Source of the DNA: Mycobacterium simulans
Lineage (GTDB): Bacteria; Actinomycetota; Actinomycetes; Mycobacteriales; Mycobacteriaceae
Length of the DNA: 33,448 nucleotides
NCBI RefSeq assembly: GCF_900232995.1
Contig: NZ_OCVX01000003.1
Span: 2,884,921-2,918,368 of the forward strand
Reading direction: 5' to 3'
A program made the position numbers and the translations under genes. Numbering within the stretch: position 1 is the stretch's first letter; every line of letters begins with the position of its first letter. Positions 18,636 through 27,048 of the stretch are shown piece by piece. Under the pieces are notes generated by a model. The model did no database searches and was not told the origin of the DNA. It worked only from the letters and a program-made list of their open reading frames with translations.

Positions 18636-19571
18636 GTGCGTTGGTCGCCGGCTCGCGATGCGTTGCGTGGGTCTGTTGCGGTTGTTGCGGGGGCCACGCG
18701 GGGTGCGGGACGGGGAATTGCCGGTGCGTTGGGTGAAGCCGGTGCGACCGTCGTCTGTACGGGGCGCAGCAGCGTAACCGGCCGCGGGCGGTCAGATTAC
18801 GAGCGTCCCGAAACGGTAGAGGAAACCGCCGAGCTCGTGACACGGCTGGGCGGCATTGGGCTTGCTGTTCCGACGGATCACCTTGACCCTGAGCAGGTGC
18901 GGAAGCTGGCCGAACGTGTTGGCAACGAGTACGGTCGCATCGACTTGTTGGTCAATGACATCTGGGGTGCCGAGCGGCTCAAAGGTGGACCCGCAGAATG
19001 GAATACCCCGATCTGGCGCCACGATCTGAGCGCTGGGCTCCGCATTCTGCGCCTTGGGGTCGAGACGCATCTGATCACCTCGCATTACCTGTTGCCGCTG
19101 CTGATCAGGAGGCCGGGCGGTCTCCTGGTGGAGGTCACCGACGGCACCACGGCATATAACGCTGAGCGGTATCGGATCTCGGTGTTCTACGATCTGGCGA
19201 AAGTCGCGGTGAACCGGCTGGCGTTCTCCCAGGGCCACGAACTGGTTCCGTATGGCGCTGCGGCGGTGGCTGTCACGCCGGGTTGGCTGCGCTCGGAGAT
19301 GATGTTGGACAACTTCGGCGTGACCGAAGACAATTGGCGTGATGCCCTGCGGCCCAACAGATCCGATGGGTATCCGACCGCCGCTGAAGGGTTCGCTTCC
19401 TCCGAATCGCCCCGATACGTCGGTCGCGCGGTTGCGGCGGTGGCCGCCGATCCGCATCGTGGGAGATGGAACCAGCGGTCGGTGACCTCGGCAGAGCTCG
19501 CCCGTGAGTACGGATTCACTGACATCGACGGGTCCCAGCCGGACGCTTGGGCTCAGCACCCCACCGCTTGA
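18636..19571 (+). CDS. Short-chain dehydrogenase/reductase
   Basis: The 311-residue protein has a Rossmann-fold cofactor motif GATRGAG (19-25) and the SDR active-site pair Tyr185 and Lys189 (YDLAK). The usual Asn-Asn-Ala-Gly motif is replaced by VNDIWG (106-111), and the serine before the catalytic tyrosine is not in its usual motif (VTDGT near 167-171). TPGW at 214-217 fits the family, and Arg43-Arg44 area suggests NADP(H). The C-terminal part (about 245-300) includes a typical atypical-SDR tail. The start is GTG 18636, chosen because there is no earlier start with a ribosome binding site. The gene is not in the H37Rv segment between the SixA-like and SbcD-like genes as I recall, and its neighbours are remnants, so it may have been acquired. 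The substrate is unknown. Confidence 0.88.
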   Translation: MRWSPARDALRGSVAVVAGATRGAGRGIAGALGEAGATVVCTGRSSVTGRGRSDYERPETVEETAELVTRLGGIGLAVPTDHLDPEQVRKLAERVGNEYGRIDLLVNDIWGAERLKGGPAEWNTPIWRHDLSAGLRILRLGVETHLITSHYLLPLLIRRPGGLLVEVTDGTTAYNAERYRISVFYDLAKVAVNRLAFSQGHELVPYGAAAVAVTPGWLRSEMMLDNFGVTEDNWRDALRPNRSDGYPTAAEGFASSESPRYVGRAVAAVAADPHRGRWNQRSVTSAELAREYGFTDIDGSQPDAWAQHPTA

Positions 19572-19592
19572 CGAATCGCCGAAGCCTTTCGG

Positions 19593-20174
19593 TCACCAGC
19601 GAATCGCGGGCGGATCGTCGAATGGATCGTATGTGCCGGATGCTTTCCATCGCTCGAGCGCGGGGTGCACAGTGCCGAACCAGCGAACATGACCGGCGAT
19701 CTCTGCGGCGGGACGGGCAGCGTCGCTGACATGCCCGGTAGGTACTTCTTCGGGCGCGAGCGGTTTCCACAGCAATGGCTGGAGCACCCGGACGCCGAAC
19801 GCGATCAGGTTCTGTGTGTGCCGGCAGGGCGGCTGAGAGCACTTGTGGGTATCCAAGCGGGTCATCGAGCATCTCAATGGGACGGCGCTTAAGCACGGGG
19901 TGCTCGCGCCTGAACCATGCCCGACTCCCGGACCGGTGAATGTGTGGCGCAGCTGATTGACCACACGCGCCACGGCGCGAATACGGGCGGCGTCGTCTCC
20001 GGTGGGCTCTGACCCGGTGGTAGCAAGCCAGCGCTGCAGCTGGCGCACGGAAACGCCGAATAGTGCACTACGAACGTCTCGACGTTGCTCTGCGGCGTCG
20101 GGGTCCGCCTCCAGCTGCAGCGGTGTTACTGCGCCGAGAACCAGTTCGAAACAGTTTGCAATTGTCAGGTCGCC
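19593..20174 (-). pseudogene. Decayed MbcA/ParS-type (DUF2384) antitoxin with unidentified 3' fragment
   Basis: No intact gene fits 19572-20327. On the minus strand a frame open from 20174 encodes VTPLQLEADPDAAEQRRDV, then FGVSVRQLQRWLATTG, ARIRAVARVVNQLRHTF and Thr-Gly-Pro-Gly. After a single missing base near 19919-19927, the sequence continues in a second frame as AWFRREHPVLKRRPIEMLDDP. This matches the Xre/MbcA/ParS antitoxin pattern, including the toxin-binding C-terminal motif. No in-frame ATG or GTG precedes the domain (only GTG 20048 inside), so the N-terminus is also decayed. Beyond it, the original frame resumes as an unidentified fragment (QPLLWKPLAPEEVPTG... to the stop at 19593) that could be part of another gene. 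No RES-type toxin gene is visible nearby. Assignment is from motif recall only. Confidence 0.5.
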
Positions 20175-20327
20175 TCATCGACTCGCGCGAGTAGGCCTCA
20201 AGGTCCGACTGTGTCGCAACACGCCAACCACCTGCCGATCGACCTCCAGCGTCTTGTCGGCGCCCAGTCCTACACTCGCGGTGCCGTTTGAAAGACGCAC
20301 CGTTTCGCCGAGGAGGAGGTCGCCAGG

Positions 20328-21479
20328 ATGCGATTCGTGCATACCGCCGACTGGCAGTTGGGCATGACCCGGCACTTCCTCGCCGGCGATGCCCAGCCAC
20401 GTTATTCGGCGGCCCGCCGCGATGCGGTGGCCGGCCTGGGCGCGCTGGCCACCGAGGTGGGCGCCGAATTCGTCGTCGTCGCCGGGGATGTCTTCGAACA
20501 CAACCAACTCGCTCCCCAGGTGATCGGTCAGTCCCTAGAGGCCATGCGCGCCATCGGTATTCCGGTCTACCTGCTGCCGGGCAATCACGACCCGCTGGAT
20601 GCATCGTCGGTCTTCACCAGTGCGCTATTCACCGCCGAATGCCCGGACAACGTCGTAGTGCTCGACCGGGCTGGCGTCCATGAAGTTCGGCCGGGATTGG
20701 AGCTCATCGCCGCACCCTGGCGATCCAAGGCGCCCACCAAAGACCTGGTCGCCGAGGCGCTAACCGGCCTGCCCGCAAGCGAAAACACCCGAGTGCTGGT
20801 CGCCCACGGCGGGGTCGACGTATTGGACCCCGACCGCGACAAACCCTCGCTGATCCGGCTAGCCAACGTCGAGGAGGCTTTGTTCAACGGCGCGATTCAC
20901 TATGTGGCCCTGGGTGATAAGCATTCGCTCACCCAGGTCGGCAGCAGCGGCCGGGTGTGGTACTCCGGCTCGCCCGAGGTCACCAACTTCGACGATGTGG
21001 AAGCCGACCCGGGTCATGTCCTAGTCGTCGACATCGACGAAAGCGACCCGCAACGCCCGGTCACCGTGGAACCCAGGCACATTGGTCGCTGGCGGTTTGT
21101 CACACTGCGCCGCGAAGTGGACAACAACCGCGAAATCGCCGACCTGGACGTCAATCTGGACCAACTGCCCGACAAAGACCGCACCGTGGTGCGGCTCGCG
21201 CTGACCGGTTCGTTGACGGTCACCGACCGTGCGGCGCTCGATGCCTGTCTGGATAAGTACACGCGCTTGTTCGCCTGGCTGGGCCTGTGGGAGCGTCACA
21301 CCGAACTGGCGGTGATACCCGCCGACGGCGAGTTCACCGACCTTGGCATCGGCGGGTTCGCCGCGGCGGCCGTCGACGAGTTGGTCGCAACGGCACGCGC
21401 TGGCGACGACGAGTCCGCCGTCGATGCTCAAGCGGCGCTGGCACTCTTGCTGCGGCTCGCCGATCGGGGTGCGGCGTGA
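20328..21479 (+). CDS. SbcD/Mre11-like metallophosphoesterase (Rv1277-like)
   Basis: The 383-residue protein starts at ATG 20328 with a strong GAGGAGGAGG upstream. It is a calcineurin-like phosphoesterase related to SbcD/Mre11. Motifs: Asp8-Trp9-Gln10, Gly53-Asp54, Gly85-Asn86-His87-Asp88, His159 (VLVAHGG), and Gly195-Asp196-Lys-His198. The first motif is normally Asp-x-His; here the second metal ligand is Gln, as I recall in the M. tuberculosis protein as well. The C-terminus is an alanine-rich capping region. The gene overlaps the next by the bases GTGA. The pair would form a DNA-end-processing nuclease and ATPase complex in the cytoplasm if the family role holds; this is inference. Confidence 0.92.
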   Translation: MRFVHTADWQLGMTRHFLAGDAQPRYSAARRDAVAGLGALATEVGAEFVVVAGDVFEHNQLAPQVIGQSLEAMRAIGIPVYLLPGNHDPLDASSVFTSALFTAECPDNVVVLDRAGVHEVRPGLELIAAPWRSKAPTKDLVAEALTGLPASENTRVLVAHGGVDVLDPDRDKPSLIRLANVEEALFNGAIHYVALGDKHSLTQVGSSGRVWYSGSPEVTNFDDVEADPGHVLVVDIDESDPQRPVTVEPRHIGRWRFVTLRREVDNNREIADLDVNLDQLPDKDRTVVRLALTGSLTVTDRAALDACLDKYTRLFAWLGLWERHTELAVIPADGEFTDLGIGGFAAAAVDELVATARAGDDESAVDAQAALALLLRLADRGAA

Positions 21480-24097
21480 AGCTGCACAGGCTGATCCTGA
21501 CGAATTACCGAGGCATCGCCCATCGGGAGATCGAGTTCCCCGACCACGGGGTGGTGCTGGTGTGCGGCGCCAACGAGATCGGCAAGACGTCGATGATCGA
21601 GGCGCTAGATCTGCTGATGGAGTTCAAAGACCGCTCGGCAAAAAAGGAAGTCAAACAAGTCAAGCCCACCAACGCCGACGTCGGCTCCGAGGTCACCGCC
21701 GAGATAACCAGCGGCCCTTACCGTTTCGTCTATCGCAAGCGATTTCACAAGAAGTGTGAGACGGAGTTGACGGTGCTGGCGCCGCGTCGCGAACAACTGA
21801 CCGGCGACGAGGCGCACGATCGGGTCCGGGCGATGCTGGCCGAGACCGTGGACGCCGAGCTGTGGCGTGCTCAGCGGGTACTGCAGGCCGCGTCGACGGA
21901 TGCGGTGGATCTGTCCGGCTGCGATGCGCTGTCGCGCGCGCTCGACGTTGCCGCGGGTGAGAGCGCGGCGCCTCCCGGGGCCGAGCCATTGCTCATCGAA
22001 CGGATCGAGGCCGAGTACGCCCGCTACTTCACCCCGACCGGGCGCCCCACCGGTGAGTGGTCCGCCACCATCTCCCGACTTGCCGACGCCGAGGCGGCGG
22101 TGACGGAGTGTGCCAAGGCGGTGGCCGAAGTCGATGACCGGGTGCGTTGCCATGCTGACCTCACTGAGCAGGTGGCCGAGTTGGCGCAGCAACAGCTCGC
22201 CGCCGGGCCCCGACTCGCCGCCGCAAAGGCCGCAGCCGCCAAGACGGCCGAGCTCGCCGACGAAGCTCGGGAAGCTCAATTGATCGCCACGGCCGCGGCC
22301 GCAACCAGCGCCGCGTCTGCTGCCGCGCACGCTGCGAGACTGGGGCTGATCGCCGAAATCGGCACTCGCACAGCAACTGTCGCCGCTGTGGCGGTCGAAG
22401 CGGATGAAGCTTCCGGTCAGCAGGCGATTGCGAAAGCCGATGCCGATGCCTGCGATGCTGCGGTCGAGAAGGCCGACCAGTCCCTGCCAGCCGTCCAATG
22501 CCGTGCCGAATCCGCCCGACGCGCTCTCGACCGGATTGCCGACCGCGAGGAGGCCGACCGGCTGAGCGCTCGGCTGGCCAAGATCGACGCCATCCAGGGT
22601 GAGCGGGACCGGGTATGCACGGAGCTGTCCGCGCTCACGATGACCGAGGACCTGCTGCGTCGCATCGAAGACGCCGCGGCCGCTGTCGATCGCGCCGGTG
22701 GGCAGCTGGCGTTGAACTCCGCGGCCGTGGAATTTACCGCCGCCGTTGACATCGAGCTTGTTGTCGGCGGCGAACGGGTGCGACTGGCGGCAGGTCAAGG
22801 ATGGTCGGTCACCGCCACCGGCCCCACCGAGGTCGAAGTGCCCGGTGTCCTGACAGCGCGGCTCAACCCAGGCGTGACCGCCTTGGATATCCAGGCCAAA
22901 TATGTTGCCGCACAACAACAACTCGCCGAAGCGCTGGCGGCCGCTAACGTCGCCGACCTCACGGAAGCCCGATCCGCCGACCAGCGGTGTCGGGAACTAC
23001 AGAGCAGCCGAGACCAGCTGACCGCCACCCTCGCCGGCCTGTGCGGAGACGAACGGGCGGACCAACTTCGCGCCAGGCTGGCACAGTTGCGCGCTGATCA
23101 ACCGGCAGAACCTGATCTATTCGCGACCGACACCGCCACCGCTCGGGCCGAACTTGACGCGGCCGAAGCGGCGCGCACGGCCGCGCAGGCCGAGCACCAG
23201 ACCCTGCGAGGTGCCGCGGCCGATGCCGGCCGTCGGCTCGCTGAGGCATCCACGCGGGCAACGGTCTTGCAGGACAAGCTGGCGACTCAACGAGCAGAGC
23301 TCGATGCGGTCACCACCCGGTTGGCCGGGGAGCGGGCGTCGGTCACCGACGAAGACCTCGCCGCCAAGGCGGAAGCCGACCGGACAGTGCTGTTGGCCGC
23401 CGAGCGGCGAGTAGCCGAATTGGCCGAAGCGCTGAGCGCCGCAGAGCCCGACAAGATAGCCGCGGAACTAGCCGAGGCGACCGAAGTAACTGAGTCACTG
23501 CGCGACCGCCACGACGATGGCGTCCGCGCGTTGCACGAGGTCAGCATCGAACTTTCGGTGTTCGGCACCCAGGGCCGCAAGGGCAAGCTCGATGCCGCCG
23601 AGACCGAGCGCGAGCACGCGACCAGCCAGCACGCCCGGGTGGGCCGCAGGGCCCGCGCCGCGCAGCTGCTGCGGTCGGTGATGGCCCGGCACCGGGATGC
23701 GACTCGCTTGCGCTATGTCGAGCCGTTCCGTGCGGAACTGCAGCGGCTCGGTCGCCCAGTGTTCGGGCCCACATTCGAGGTCGACGTCGACAGCGACCTG
23801 CGGATCCGCAGCCGAACGCTGGACGGCATCACGGTGCCTTACGAGTCGTTGTCGGGCGGCGCCAAGGAGCAGCTCGGCATCCTGGCGCGATTAGCCGGGG
23901 CGGCTTTGGTCGCCAAGGAGGACACCGTCCCGGTGGTGGTTGACGACGCGCTGGGCTTCACCGACCCGGACCGGTTGGTCAAGATGGGGGACGTATTCGA
24001 CGCCGTGGGCGCCCATGGGCAAGTGATCGTGCTGACGTGTAGTCCCGACCGCTACGAAGGTGTCAAGGGAGCGCACCGCATCGATCTCGCCGTTTAG
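21476..24097 (+). CDS. SbcC/YhaN-like coiled-coil AAA ATPase (Rv1278-like)
   Basis: The 873-residue product starts at GTG 21476, which overlaps the SbcD-like stop; the frame is open upstream to 21287 only because it overlaps that gene. Walker A is GANEIGKTS (31-39), with an SMC/Rad50-like N-terminus. Long Ala/Glu/Arg-rich coiled-coil arms follow (about 190-760). The C-terminal lobe has the signature LSGGAKEQ (about 792-799) and Walker B VPVVVDDAL (about 818-826), then a conserved LTCSPDRYEGV near the end. No Cys-x-x-Cys zinc hook is present; the Cys residues I can see are not paired that way. The protein thus resembles a hookless SbcC/YhaN-type ATPase partner of the upstream nuclease. Role in DNA repair is inferred from family. 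Confidence 0.9.
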   Translation: MKLHRLILTNYRGIAHREIEFPDHGVVLVCGANEIGKTSMIEALDLLMEFKDRSAKKEVKQVKPTNADVGSEVTAEITSGPYRFVYRKRFHKKCETELTVLAPRREQLTGDEAHDRVRAMLAETVDAELWRAQRVLQAASTDAVDLSGCDALSRALDVAAGESAAPPGAEPLLIERIEAEYARYFTPTGRPTGEWSATISRLADAEAAVTECAKAVAEVDDRVRCHADLTEQVAELAQQQLAAGPRLAAAKAAAAKTAELADEAREAQLIATAAAATSAASAAAHAARLGLIAEIGTRTATVAAVAVEADEASGQQAIAKADADACDAAVEKADQSLPAVQCRAESARRALDRIADREEADRLSARLAKIDAIQGERDRVCTELSALTMTEDLLRRIEDAAAAVDRAGGQLALNSAAVEFTAAVDIELVVGGERVRLAAGQGWSVTATGPTEVEVPGVLTARLNPGVTALDIQAKYVAAQQQLAEALAAANVADLTEARSADQRCRELQSSRDQLTATLAGLCGDERADQLRARLAQLRADQPAEPDLFATDTATARAELDAAEAARTAAQAEHQTLRGAAADAGRRLAEASTRATVLQDKLATQRAELDAVTTRLAGERASVTDEDLAAKAEADRTVLLAAERRVAELAEALSAAEPDKIAAELAEATEVTESLRDRHDDGVRALHEVSIELSVFGTQGRKGKLDAAETEREHATSQHARVGRRARAAQLLRSVMARHRDATRLRYVEPFRAELQRLGRPVFGPTFEVDVDSDLRIRSRTLDGITVPYESLSGGAKEQLGILARLAGAALVAKEDTVPVVVDDALGFTDPDRLVKMGDVFDAVGAHGQVIVLTCSPDRYEGVKGAHRIDLAV

Positions 24098-24127
24098 CAA
24101 CCATGCGTCATAGACTCACCCCGAGAC

Positions 24128-25729
24128 ATGGATACTCAGTGCGACTACGTGGTGGTCGGTACCGGCTCGGCCGGGGCGGTGGTGGCGAATCGGCTTAGCG
24201 CCGATCCGGCTACCTCCGTGTTGGCGCTGGAAGCGGGGCCCCGCAACAAGAACAGATTTATCCCGATCCCAGTGGCCTTCTCCAAACTGTTCCGCAGTGA
24301 GATCGACTGGGATTACCTTACCGAACCGCAGCCAACGCTCGGTGGACGTGAGATCTATTGGCCCCGAGGCAAAGTGCTCGGCGGCTCATCATCGATGAAC
24401 GCGATGATGTGGGTGCGCGGATTCGGCGCCGACTACGATGAATGGGCCTCACGGGCGGGCCCGGAATGGTCCTACGCCGAGGCGCTCGGGTATTTCCGTC
24501 GCATCGAGAACGTCACGGACGCCTGGCACTTCGTCAGCGGCGACGACAGTGGCGTGAGCGGCCCGATGCACATATCCCGTCAGCGCAGCCCCCGCGGCCT
24601 GACCGCGGCCTGGCTGGCTGCGACGCGTGAATGCGGATTTCTCGCTGCCCAACCGAATTCCGCTGCACCGGAAGGATTTTGCGAAACCGTTGTCACCCAG
24701 CGTCGGGGAGCTCGGTGCAGTACCGCCGACGCCTATCTCAAGCCGGCAATGCGCCGCAAGAACCTCACGGTGCTCACCGAAGCGACCGCCACCCGGGTCG
24801 TCTTCGACGGAACCCGAGCGGTCGGCGTGGAATACCAGCGCCCTTCCCACCCACAAGGTGAAGCATGTGTCGCCTACGCCCGCCGCGAAGTGATCCTCTG
24901 CGGCGGTGCCGTCAATAGCCCGCAACTGCTGATGCTTTCCGGTATCGGTGACCGCGACCAGCTGGCCGAGCACGGCATCGAAACCGTCTACCACGCACCC
25001 GAGGTAGGGCAAAACCTGCTCGACCACCTCGTCGCGGTGCTGGGCTTCGATGTCGAAGACGGCAGCCTGGCGGCGGCCGAAAAGCCGACGCAGTTGATTA
25101 ACTACGTGCTGCGGCGCCGCGGCATGCTTACCTCCAACGTCGGCGAGGCATATGGATTTGTCCGCAGCCGGCCCGAGCTAGAGCTGCCCGACCTCGAGCT
25201 GATCTTCGCGCCGGCGCCGTTTTACGACGAGGGCCTGCTGGTAAAGCCGCCGGGACACGGGGTGGTGTTCGGGCCGATCCTGGTGGCACCGCAAAGCCGC
25301 GGCCAGGTCACGCTCCGGTCCGCCAACCCGTTTGCCAAGCCGGTCATCGAACCTCGTTACCTGTCCGACCCCGGGGGCGTGGATCGCTCGGCAATGATGG
25401 CAGGCCTGCGGATATGCGCCCAGATCGCCGAGGCCTCCGCATTAAAGCCGCTCCTGGGACCCATAGCACGACCGCGCAACAGCGCCGAGCTGAACGAAGC
25501 AACCCTCGAGCAGGCGCTGACCACCTGTGCGCACACCCTCTATCACCCGCTGGGCACCTGCCGGATGGGCAATGATCAGGCGAGTGTGGTGGATCCGCAG
25601 CTGCGGGTACGGGGGATCGAGCAACTGAGGGTAGCCGACGCATCGGTGATGCCGAGCACGATTCGTGGGCACACCCATGCGCCGTCGGTGCTCATTGGGG
25701 AAAAAGCCGCTGACCTGATCCGGGGCTGA
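24128..25729 (+). CDS. GMC-family FAD oxidoreductase (Rv1279-like)
   Basis: The 533-residue protein belongs to the glucose-methanol-choline oxidoreductase family, to which choline dehydrogenase belongs. It begins with the FAD-binding motif GTGSAGAVVANRLS (11-24; Gly11, Gly13, Gly16). The GMC signature GGSSSMNAMMWVRG follows near residues 90-103. At the C-terminus, His473 in LYHPLGTCRMG and a second site GHTHAPS (His515, His517) match the active-site region; the second catalytic position, often Asn, is His here. The gene starts 30 bp after the ATPase gene, with a weak ribosome binding site. Whether it works with the upstream pair is unclear; M. tuberculosis keeps the same order. The substrate, probably an alcohol or aldehyde, cannot be deduced. 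Confidence 0.92.
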   Translation: MDTQCDYVVVGTGSAGAVVANRLSADPATSVLALEAGPRNKNRFIPIPVAFSKLFRSEIDWDYLTEPQPTLGGREIYWPRGKVLGGSSSMNAMMWVRGFGADYDEWASRAGPEWSYAEALGYFRRIENVTDAWHFVSGDDSGVSGPMHISRQRSPRGLTAAWLAATRECGFLAAQPNSAAPEGFCETVVTQRRGARCSTADAYLKPAMRRKNLTVLTEATATRVVFDGTRAVGVEYQRPSHPQGEACVAYARREVILCGGAVNSPQLLMLSGIGDRDQLAEHGIETVYHAPEVGQNLLDHLVAVLGFDVEDGSLAAAEKPTQLINYVLRRRGMLTSNVGEAYGFVRSRPELELPDLELIFAPAPFYDEGLLVKPPGHGVVFGPILVAPQSRGQVTLRSANPFAKPVIEPRYLSDPGGVDRSAMMAGLRICAQIAEASALKPLLGPIARPRNSAELNEATLEQALTTCAHTLYHPLGTCRMGNDQASVVDPQLRVRGIEQLRVADASVMPSTIRGHTHAPSVLIGEKAADLIRG

Positions 25730-25797
25730 GTGCTGGCCGCGGAGCTGCTGACGACTGGCGATCTCGGCAGAATGGGTCTCATGGCGGTCCGACACTC

Positions 25798-27048
25798 ATG
25801 ACGATGAATGCGAAGCGGCGCCAGGCGCACGACAAGCTGGCACGGCTGCCCGGTGTGCGGCCGGGGCGCCGGCCGGTGTCACCGGGCAGCGACGAAGAGT
25901 TCGATCTGTACTACGTGCGCTCCGGCCGCAAGTCCACGCAGCCGCTCGTGATCATCCCGGGAGGGCCGGGAATGGCGTCGGTGCTCTCGTATCAGGGGTT
26001 GCGGCGACGCACCGCCGCGGCCGGTCTTGACGTCATCATGATCGAGCATCGGGGGGTCGGGATGTCGCGCCACGATGACTCAGGCGCAGACCTCCCGCCG
26101 CAAGCGATCACCATCGATCAGGTGGTCGATGACGTCGCTGCGGTGCTCGACGACGCTCACGTCGACTCGGCCGTCATCTACGGAACGTCATACGGCACCT
26201 ACCTCGCGGCGGGAGTCGGCGTCCGGTATCCCGATCTGGTGGGGTCGATGATCCTCGATTCGCCGGTGCTGTCCCGGCATGACATTGCGATGGTGCGCGA
26301 TGCCATTCGCGGCGTGTTATTGAAGGGTGACAGTCCCGAAACCGCTGACTTGGCGCCCAAGATGCGCCGGCTTGTCGATGCCGGGATGATGACAGCGTCG
26401 GCGGGACAGGTCGCGGCCACTGTATATGGCTACGGCGGTGCCAAACTCCTTGATCGCCAACTCGATCTGCTGCTTGCGGGCCGAACGATGCTGTGGCGGG
26501 CGCTGTTCCGGTTCAGCAAGATAGTCACCCGCAAGGTGCCGTACCGGTATGAAGTCGATCTGGTGGGTCGCATCGCTTTCCGCGAACTCGACTATGCCGC
26601 CGAGCCCGACGGACTACCGCTCGACCCCGCAGTCGCTATACGTGAAACATTAACTGTGACAGATGATTTCGTTGCTGAACCCTATGATTTGGTAGCCGAA
26701 ATGCCGAAATTTCAGTGGCCCACCGTGTTGGTTTCCGGTGGCCGCGATCTCATCACGCCGCCAGCGGTAGCCGAGCGGATAGCGTCGCTGGTGCCGAATG
26801 CTGTACTACTGTCAATGCCTACCATGGGGCACAGCGCGGTGGACTTTCGTGAGCCGGCCGCCTTGGCCATCGCTCGTTCGGTGTGTCGCGGCGACATTGA
26901 CGGGCTTGCCGATCAGGCGTCGACGCTGGACGCGCTGCCGCCGCGGCTGGCGCTGCGGCTGTTGTGGAAGGCGATCCAAGTGGTCGCCGCTGTAGAGCAT
27001 GCCTTCCCGAAGGTACCGTCAGTGCGACGCTCGCTCAGCTACGCATGA
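25798..27048 (+). CDS. Alpha/beta hydrolase, proline-iminopeptidase-like (S33)
   Basis: The 416-residue protein has the alpha/beta-hydrolase fold. The oxyanion motif IIPGGPG (52-58) is typical of proline iminopeptidases and tripeptidyl aminopeptidases. The nucleophile is Ser131 in GTSYG, with Asp317 (SGGRDLITP) and His345 (TMGHSAV) completing the triad. There is no obvious signal peptide, so it should be cytoplasmic. The start may be ATG 25798 or ATG 25804 (residue 3); neither has a strong ribosome binding site. It overlaps the oppA 3' end tail to tail by 14 bases. In H37Rv the GMC gene is followed directly by oppA as I recall, so this is an insertion. Beside a peptide importer, an aminopeptidase would fit processing of imported peptides, which is inference. 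Confidence 0.88.
   Translation: MTMNAKRRQAHDKLARLPGVRPGRRPVSPGSDEEFDLYYVRSGRKSTQPLVIIPGGPGMASVLSYQGLRRRTAAAGLDVIMIEHRGVGMSRHDDSGADLPPQAITIDQVVDDVAAVLDDAHVDSAVIYGTSYGTYLAAGVGVRYPDLVGSMILDSPVLSRHDIAMVRDAIRGVLLKGDSPETADLAPKMRRLVDAGMMTASAGQVAATVYGYGGAKLLDRQLDLLLAGRTMLWRALFRFSKIVTRKVPYRYEVDLVGRIAFRELDYAAEPDGLPLDPAVAIRETLTVTDDFVAEPYDLVAEMPKFQWPTVLVSGGRDLITPPAVAERIASLVPNAVLLSMPTMGHSAVDFREPAALAIARSVCRGDIDGLADQASTLDALPPRLALRLLWKAIQVVAAVEHAFPKVPSVRRSLSYA

Noticed and set aside
21287..21475. N-terminal extension of the SbcC-like frame
   Set aside because: It overlaps the SbcD-like gene in another frame; the Walker A spacing fits the GTG at 21476.
21605..22921. 438-codon open frame on the minus strand
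   Set aside because: It is antisense to the SbcC-like gene, is Gly/Arg-rich with no recognisable motif, and is explained by codon bias.
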